Shown here one piece after another: positions 5,261 through 9,230 of a DNA stretch of 9,230 nucleotides. Made by a program: the position numbers and the translations under genes. The stretch lies in the NCBI GenBank assembly GCA_016650435.1, contig JAENVT010000212.1, forward strand, positions 1 through 9,230. The letters are read 5' to 3'. Source of the DNA: Ilumatobacteraceae bacterium. Its GTDB lineage: Bacteria > Actinomycetota > Acidimicrobiia > Acidimicrobiales > Ilumatobacteraceae. Under the pieces are notes generated by a model, which had not been told where the DNA came from, made no database searches, and saw only the letters and a program-made list of their open reading frames with translations. Within the stretch, counting starts at the first letter, position 1. Every line of letters starts with the position of its first letter.

Positions 5261-6243
5261 AGCCGGCGGCGGACGGGGAAGAGGTCGACGCCCAGCTTGC
5301 GGCGGATCGTTCCCCAGATGCCACCTTGCAGTAGCAAGGCGACAGCGATCGCCAGCGCTCCCATCGAGATCAGGTACACGGTCTGGTGGTCCTTGAAATG
5401 GTCGCGCAGCACGTAGTAGAGAACTGCTCCGATGACCGGACCTTCGATCGTTCCGATGCCCCCGATCACCACTATGAAGATGATTGGCGCGGTCCATTGC
5501 ACCACGCTGAATGCTCCGCCCGTACCGGCCGGCTGCACGCGCAACTGCTGCAGGTAGTAGGTCGCCCCGGCCAAGCCTGTCCAGAACGCGGCGAGGACCC
5601 AGACCAGGAAGCGCGTGCGGTACACATTGGCCCCCAACCCGCGAGCTCCGTCCTCGCTGTCACGAATCGCCTGCATCTGCAGACCGAGACGCGACCGCAA
5701 GACCAGGTACGTCAGCAAGACCGCGCCGACTCCGACCACGAGCGCGAACCAGTAACTGTTGTCCTGCCGCGTGGCCAAGGCGTAGCCACTGACCTTCAGT
5801 GATACGCCGTTGCCGGCCCCGACACTCTTCTGCAGAATGACGATCAGGCTGATCGCCTCAGCCAGCACCCACGTGCCGATCGCGAAGTAACTGCCGCGCA
5901 GACGGAAGGCGATGAGCCCGACCGGGATCGACAGCACCGCGGCGACGAGCCCGGAGTACAGAACGGACCAGTAGAGGTTCTGGTGGTGCACGTTGACGAG
6001 GGCGATCATCGAATAGGCACCGAGACCGACGAACGCCTGCTGACCGACCGAAACCACACCGGCGAAACCGGCCAGCAGATTCCACATCACCGCGAGCGCA
6101 ACCAACGTCAGCAGCTCCACCATCTTTCGCTGCAACGAGATCGAGCCCCATGAGGGCAGAAAGGCGAGGATGACGACGAGGGCGATCGCCACGACGGCGA
6201 ACACCCGACTGGTCATCGTGCCGGGGACCACGCGCATCGTCAT
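5251..6243 (-). CDS. livM: Branched-chain amino acid-type (HAAT) ABC transporter permease, LivM
   Basis: This 330-residue, very hydrophobic protein is the second permease of a LivFGHMK-type importer. Family signatures are WNLLAGFAGVVSVGQQAFVGLGAY (54-77), RLRGSYFAIGTWVLAEAI (114-131), the ATPase-coupling loop AIRDSEDGARGLGANVYRTR (192-211) followed by the helix VWVLAAFWTGLAGATYY, and VVIGGIGTIEGPVIGAVLYYVL (258-279). About eight to ten membrane segments are apparent. The start ATG at 6243 overlaps the livH stop by 4 nt (ATGA) and has AAGG about 10 nt upstream; the frame remains open upstream through livH but that part is not membrane-like. It works with LivH in the cytoplasmic membrane. It ends in the basic tail RRKLGVDLFPVRRRLVE, after which a strong hairpin follows. 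The substrate may be an amino acid or an aromatic or other organic acid; this family is broad. Confidence 0.93.
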   Translation of the reverse strand: MTMRVVPGTMTSRVFAVVAIALVVILAFLPSWGSISLQRKMVELLTLVALAVMWNLLAGFAGVVSVGQQAFVGLGAYSMIALVNVHHQNLYWSVLYSGLVAAVLSIPVGLIAFRLRGSYFAIGTWVLAEAISLIVILQKSVGAGNGVSLKVSGYALATRQDNSYWFALVVGVGAVLLTYLVLRSRLGLQMQAIRDSEDGARGLGANVYRTRFLVWVLAAFWTGLAGATYYLQQLRVQPAGTGGAFSVVQWTAPIIFIVVIGGIGTIEGPVIGAVLYYVLRDHFKDHQTVYLISMGALAIAVALLLQGGIWGTIRRKLGVDLFPVRRRLVE

Positions 6244-7109
6244 CGTGTCTGCACCTTTCCGAACATTCCTGTCGGCCGCAGAACCAGAACGGCCAGGAAG
6301 ACGAAATGGCCGAAGAGTTCGCCCCACTGCGGGTTGATCTGTCGGCCGATTGTCTGCGCCACTCCCAAGGTGACGCCACCGGCCAGCGTGCCCCACAGCG
6401 AGCCAAGCCCGCCGATGATCACGGCCTCGAACGCGTAGATCAACCGAGCCGGGCCGACGAACGGATCGAACGACGACCGCGCCCCGAACAGCACGCCGGC
6501 CAGGGCCACGGTGGCAATTGCCAAGGCCATCGCGACAGCAAACACACGCTTGATGTCGATGCCCATCAGCCGGGCCGCGTCGGCGTCGTCTGAGGTTGCC
6601 CGGAATGCGCGACCGAGCTTGGTTCGCTGCAAGAACAAGGCGAGCGATCCAAGCACGACGACCGCTGTGATGAAGGTCAACAGCGGCAGCCAACCGATCC
6701 CAATCGTGTCGTTGACCTTGATGGTCGATGTCTTCAACTTTCCGACGTTGAGGCCCTGGGTGTCGGCCGTGTACTTCTCGAGCAACGCGTTCTGGATGAC
6801 GATGCCGAGCCCGAAGGTGGCCACGATCTGGAACGCCGGATCGACGCCGACGACTCGGTCGAACACAACTCGTTGCAGGATGTAGCCGACAACGAACGCC
6901 GCCGGAATGACGATCAGCAGGGCGACCAACGGATTGATCTTCAACGTCCGCGAGATCGACAACGTCATGAAGGCGGCGAAGATCGCCAAGTCACCGTGGG
7001 CCAGGTTGACTAGACGCATCACGCCGAACGCCAGCGAGAGGCCGGTCGCAAACAACGCGTACAAACCACCGAGCAGGATCCCTTGGATGACAGCGTTGAC
7101 CCAGACCAT
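6240..7109 (-). CDS. livH: Branched-chain amino acid-type (HAAT) ABC transporter permease, LivH
   Basis: The 289-residue membrane protein shows the LivH signatures GGLYALFATGLSLAFGVMRL followed by VNLAHGDLAIFAAF (34-47; compare the usual INFAHG), the coupling loop TKLGRAFRATSDDADAARLMGID (163-185), AFEAVIIGGLGSLWGTLAGG (227-246) and the terminal LRPTGMFG (277-284). About eight membrane segments are visible. The segment TADTQGLNVGKLKTSTIKVND (114-134) is a polar external loop in the usual place. The start ATG at 7109 shares one base with the livF stop (TGATG), with GGGAG 6 nt upstream; a long upstream open frame antisense-free to 7892 is only a shadow of livF. With LivM it forms the translocation pore, powered by LivG and LivF. 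Confidence 0.94.
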   Translation of the reverse strand: MVWVNAVIQGILLGGLYALFATGLSLAFGVMRLVNLAHGDLAIFAAFMTLSISRTLKINPLVALLIVIPAAFVVGYILQRVVFDRVVGVDPAFQIVATFGLGIVIQNALLEKYTADTQGLNVGKLKTSTIKVNDTIGIGWLPLLTFITAVVVLGSLALFLQRTKLGRAFRATSDDADAARLMGIDIKRVFAVAMALAIATVALAGVLFGARSSFDPFVGPARLIYAFEAVIIGGLGSLWGTLAGGVTLGVAQTIGRQINPQWGELFGHFVFLAVLVLRPTGMFGKVQTR

Positions 7110-7828
7110 CAGTGGCTCCCGCCCGACATGCCGAAGTACGCCTCGGTGATCTGCTCCTTGGCAACTTCGCGGGGAATTCCGGTCAGCGCGATCCGGCCCT
7201 CGAGCAGGCAGTAGAAACGATCGGCAACTGCCAGCGCCTGGTTGACATCCTGCTCGACGATCAACACGGTTGTTCCTTGGGCCTTGATGACCGGCACCGC
7301 GTCGTAGACCTGGCGCACGACGATCGGTGCGAGCCCTAGGGATACCTCGTCGAGCAGCAGCAGTCGCGGATTGGCCATCAGCGCCCTGGCGATGGCCAGA
7401 GTTTGTCGCTCGCCTCCCGAGAGCCCCTCGCCGGTGCGATTCAGCAATCGGGTCAGCAGAGGGAAAGCCTCGAGCACGCGCTGCTTGTTCCACGGGCCCG
7501 GGCGACCGATGTCGCCACCGATCACGATGTTTTCCTCGACAGACAGCGACGCAAAGATGCGACGACCCTCCGGTACCAGGGCGATGCCCTGGGCGACGCG
7601 TTTGTGGGCAGGCGTCGAAGCAATCGAGACACCGTCGTAGCGGATGTCGCCACGCATCGGCTGCACCAGCCCGACGATGGATTTCAGCAACGTCGATTTG
7701 CCGGCACCATTGGCACCGATGATCGACACGGTCTCGGCCTCGGCGACATGCAGGTCGATGCCGAACAGCGCCTGAAAATCGCCGTAGCCGACGTCGAGTT
7801 GGTCGATGTCGAGCAGCGAGCCGCTCAT
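7109..7828 (-). CDS. livF: HAAT-family ABC transporter ATPase, LivF
   Basis: The protein is 239 residues, the normal LivF length. It has Walker A GANGAGKST (38-46), the LivF-typical block GIALVPEGRRIFASLSVEENI (81-101), the signature LSGGERQTLAIARAL (136-150), Walker B RLLLLDE (155-161) followed by VSLGLAP, and VLIVEQDVNQAL (188-199), the position where LivF proteins carry VEQN instead of the usual H-loop His. It hydrolyses ATP on the cytoplasmic face of the LivH/LivM permease as a heterodimer with LivG. The ATG at 7828 overlaps the livG stop by 4 nt and has GGGGAA just upstream. The gene's stop overlaps the livH start. All catalytic motifs are intact, so it should be functional. Confidence 0.95.
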   Translation of the reverse strand: MSGSLLDIDQLDVGYGDFQALFGIDLHVAEAETVSIIGANGAGKSTLLKSIVGLVQPMRGDIRYDGVSIASTPAHKRVAQGIALVPEGRRIFASLSVEENIVIGGDIGRPGPWNKQRVLEAFPLLTRLLNRTGEGLSGGERQTLAIARALMANPRLLLLDEVSLGLAPIVVRQVYDAVPVIKAQGTTVLIVEQDVNQALAVADRFYCLLEGRIALTGIPREVAKEQITEAYFGMSGGSH

Positions 7829-8109
7829 TGTTCCCCGTCCAGATCGAGGTCAACGTCGAGGTCGTCGCCGAGATACACCGAACGAACTTCATTGGAGGCC
7901 ATGACCGTCTGCGGGTCGCCCTCGATCAACTTGCGACCGGCGTCGACCGCCATCATCCGATCCACGACTCGTAACAGAGCGTGAACGATGTGTTCGATCC
8001 AGACAATCGCTACCCCAGTCGTGCGAATCTCTGTGATCGTCTCGACGAGCTCGAGGACCTCAGCTTCGGTGAGTCCGCCGGCGATCTCGTCGAGCAGCAG
8101 CAGTCGCGG
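7346..8109. repeat. Identical 24-nt stretch in livF and livG Walker B regions
   Basis: Positions 7346-7369 and 8086-8109 are identical at nucleotide level and encode the same residues (PRLLLLDE) with the same codons, including three consecutive CTG-type Leu codons. It reflects shared Walker B coding in paralogues and may be a site for exchange between the two genes. The span given covers both copies. Confidence 0.5.
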
Positions 8110-8580
8110 CTGAGTCGCTAGTGCTCTGGCAAGTTCGAGCCGCTTTCGGTCGAGCAGAGTCAGCGACCCCGCGACGACGTTGGCCTTGGTGAGCATCCCG
8201 GTTTGCTCGAGCGCAGCAATGGCAGCCTCGTCGCGCGTGCCCTGCAGTCTGCCGGTCGTTCCGAATGTCGAGCCGACCAACACGTTCTCGAACACCGTGA
8301 GCCCCTCGAACGGGCGCGGGATCTGTGCGGTCCTGCCGACGCCGCGGTGGCAGCGCACGTGGGCGGGCAACTTGGTGAGGTCTTCGCCGTCGATGCTGAT
8401 GCTGCCTTTGTCGGGACGGAGGTCACCAGCAACGAGATTGAGCAGCGTCGTCTTGCCAGCTCCGTTTGGGCCGACGATGCCGAGAGCCTCGCCCTCGGCA
8501 ACGTCGAACGAGAAGTCCTGCACCACTTGAAGCGCGCCGAAGCGCTTCGAGAGGTCGGCGACTTCCAGCAATACCCCCAC
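7825..8580 (-). CDS. livG: HAAT-family ABC transporter ATPase, LivG
   Basis: The 251-residue ATPase has Walker A GPNGAGKTT (37-45), the LivG-type block VGRTAQIPRPFEGLTVFENVLVG (81-103), Walker B RLLLLDEIAGGL (159-170) and an intact H-loop His (WIEH, H197). The C-loop reads LTLLDRKRLELARAL instead of LSGGQ; this divergent form recurs in some HAAT LivG proteins, so the partner's LSGGE probably carries that function. After the usual end near VYLG, an Asp/Leu-rich tail (DDLDVDLDLDGEQ) is added. The start is GTG at 8580, 13 nt after the binding-protein stop, and I see no clear Shine-Dalgarno; no better start exists in frame. Its stop overlaps the livF start (ATGA). Confidence 0.93.
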   Translation of the reverse strand: MGVLLEVADLSKRFGALQVVQDFSFDVAEGEALGIVGPNGAGKTTLLNLVAGDLRPDKGSISIDGEDLTKLPAHVRCHRGVGRTAQIPRPFEGLTVFENVLVGSTFGTTGRLQGTRDEAAIAALEQTGMLTKANVVAGSLTLLDRKRLELARALATQPRLLLLDEIAGGLTEAEVLELVETITEIRTTGVAIVWIEHIVHALLRVVDRMMAVDAGRKLIEGDPQTVMASNEVRSVYLGDDLDVDLDLDGEQ

Positions 8581-8593
8581 GGAATGCTTGAAG

Positions 8594-9230
8594 TCAGGCC
8601 AGCGGGGTGAGTTCGCCGTTGGTCGGGATTTCCGGCGACTGCTTGTTGTTGACGACCTGCAGCTCGAATGGGAACTTGCCGCCGCTCACCTTCTTCCACT
8701 GACCGCCGACGAGCGAGGTCGGGCTGATGTTCTTCGGCAGCCCGTTCTTGCCGTAGGCAATGGGGCCGACGATTGTGTTGAGCTGAGTCGCGCCGGCGGC
8801 GTCGGCGATTGCCTGCTTGTCGGTGCTGCCGGCCCGCGACAGCACGTCGAAGCACACCTCGAACAGTGCGTGCACGAAGCCGACGAACTGCGTCCACTGC
8901 TTACCGGTGGACGCCTCGTACTGATCGGAAACTTGCTTCGATGTCTCACCGGTCAGCGAGCTGGTGAACGGGTGGTTCGGTGTCCACCACACCTCGCTGG
9001 CCAGGCCGTCGCCGATATCACCAAGCGCCTCGACTGCCGACGAGAACAACACGGCCTTGGCCATCGTGACCAGCTTGGGGTTGAAGCCCTGCTGCTTGGC
9101 CTGCGTCCAGAACGTGGCGAAGTCTGGTGGGATGGGAATGCCGCAGACGATCTCGACACCGCCGTCCTTCATCTGACCGATAACACTGGAGAAGTCGTCG
9201 CTGAGAGTTTGGAAGCGGCCCGGGTCGACG
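8594..9230 (-). CDS. ABC transporter substrate-binding protein, HAAT/Leu-Ile-Val type (N-terminus outside window)
   Basis: The frame is open from the right edge of the window (first full codon GTC at 9229) to the TGA at 8594-8596, giving the last 211 residues of a type I periplasmic-binding fold (Peripla_BP_6). Visible parts are FSSVIGQMKDGGVEIVCG and FWTQAKQQGFNPKL, which match the usual 'I..lk..gaD.v......a..f..qa...G...p' pattern of LivK-like proteins, and the distal hinge and lobe KQWTQFVGFVHALFEVCFDVL. The signal or lipoprotein peptide is not visible. It captures the solute outside the membrane and passes it to LivHM. It is the first visible gene of the liv cluster and is followed by livG after 13 nt. 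The ATG at 9172 is internal, not the start. The ligand type cannot be told from this fragment. Confidence 0.9.
   Translation of the reverse strand, partial: VDPGRFQTLSDDFSSVIGQMKDGGVEIVCGIPIPPDFATFWTQAKQQGFNPKLVTMAKAVLFSSAVEALGDIGDGLASEVWWTPNHPFTSSLTGETSKQVSDQYEASTGKQWTQFVGFVHALFEVCFDVLSRAGSTDKQAIADAAGATQLNTIVGPIAYGKNGLPKNISPTSLVGGQWKKVSGGKFPFELQVVNNKQSPEIPTNGELTPLA

Noticed and set aside
6244..6693. Long upstream open frame in front of livM
   Set aside because: It runs over livH in another frame, is Arg-rich and not membrane-like; the ATGA overlap at 6243 marks the start.
7110..7892. Long upstream open frame in front of livH
   Set aside because: It is a shadow of livF in another frame; the TGATG overlap and GGGAG fix the start at 7109.

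Overview
The window is high-GC DNA with dense genes, short start/stop overlaps (ATGA, TGATG) and enzyme families common in Actinobacteria: a luciferase-like flavin monooxygenase, a VOC protein, a PIG-L deacetylase and a GARCAG-type flavoprotein. It most likely comes from an actinobacterium. The combination would suit an Acidimicrobiia-like lineage, but that is a guess. I see no rRNA, tRNA, CRISPR array, insertion sequence or phage gene.

Two gene runs converge near 2.9-3.1 kb. The plus-strand run (1-2891) starts inside a GH18 glycoside hydrolase whose 5' end lies outside the window. A luciferase-like monooxygenase and a small VOC-fold metalloprotein follow, each joined to the previous gene by a 4-nt ATGA overlap. 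After a 49-nt gap holding a perfect 9-bp-arm palindrome comes a pirin-family protein.

The minus-strand run is read from the right edge leftwards. It encodes a complete LivFGHM-type (HAAT) ABC importer behind a truncated substrate-binding protein, in the order binding protein, LivG, LivF, LivH, LivM, with 1-4 nt overlaps except for a 13-nt gap before livG. A 272-nt gene-free stretch (4979-5250) then carries three dyad structures: a large nested hairpin just after livM, a 12-bp palindrome, and a 20-nt hairpin. A PIG-L/LmbE deacetylase and an overlapping FAD-dependent oxidoreductase end this run.

Between the two runs (2892-3074), the minus strand holds an open stretch whose end reads like the C-terminus of a CaiB/BaiF family III CoA-transferase. 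It is probably the remnant of a deleted gene.

A reasonable working picture is uptake of a small organic solute by the Liv-type importer, with deacylation and oxidation by the two downstream enzymes and possibly further oxidation by the opposite-strand enzymes. The substrate cannot be read from the sequence. No transcriptional regulator is encoded here, although there are at least two candidate operator sites. I found no clear novel defence or mobile system. The most interesting points are the pirin operator, the structured liv-deacetylase junction, the CoA-transferase scar and the unusual gene associations.
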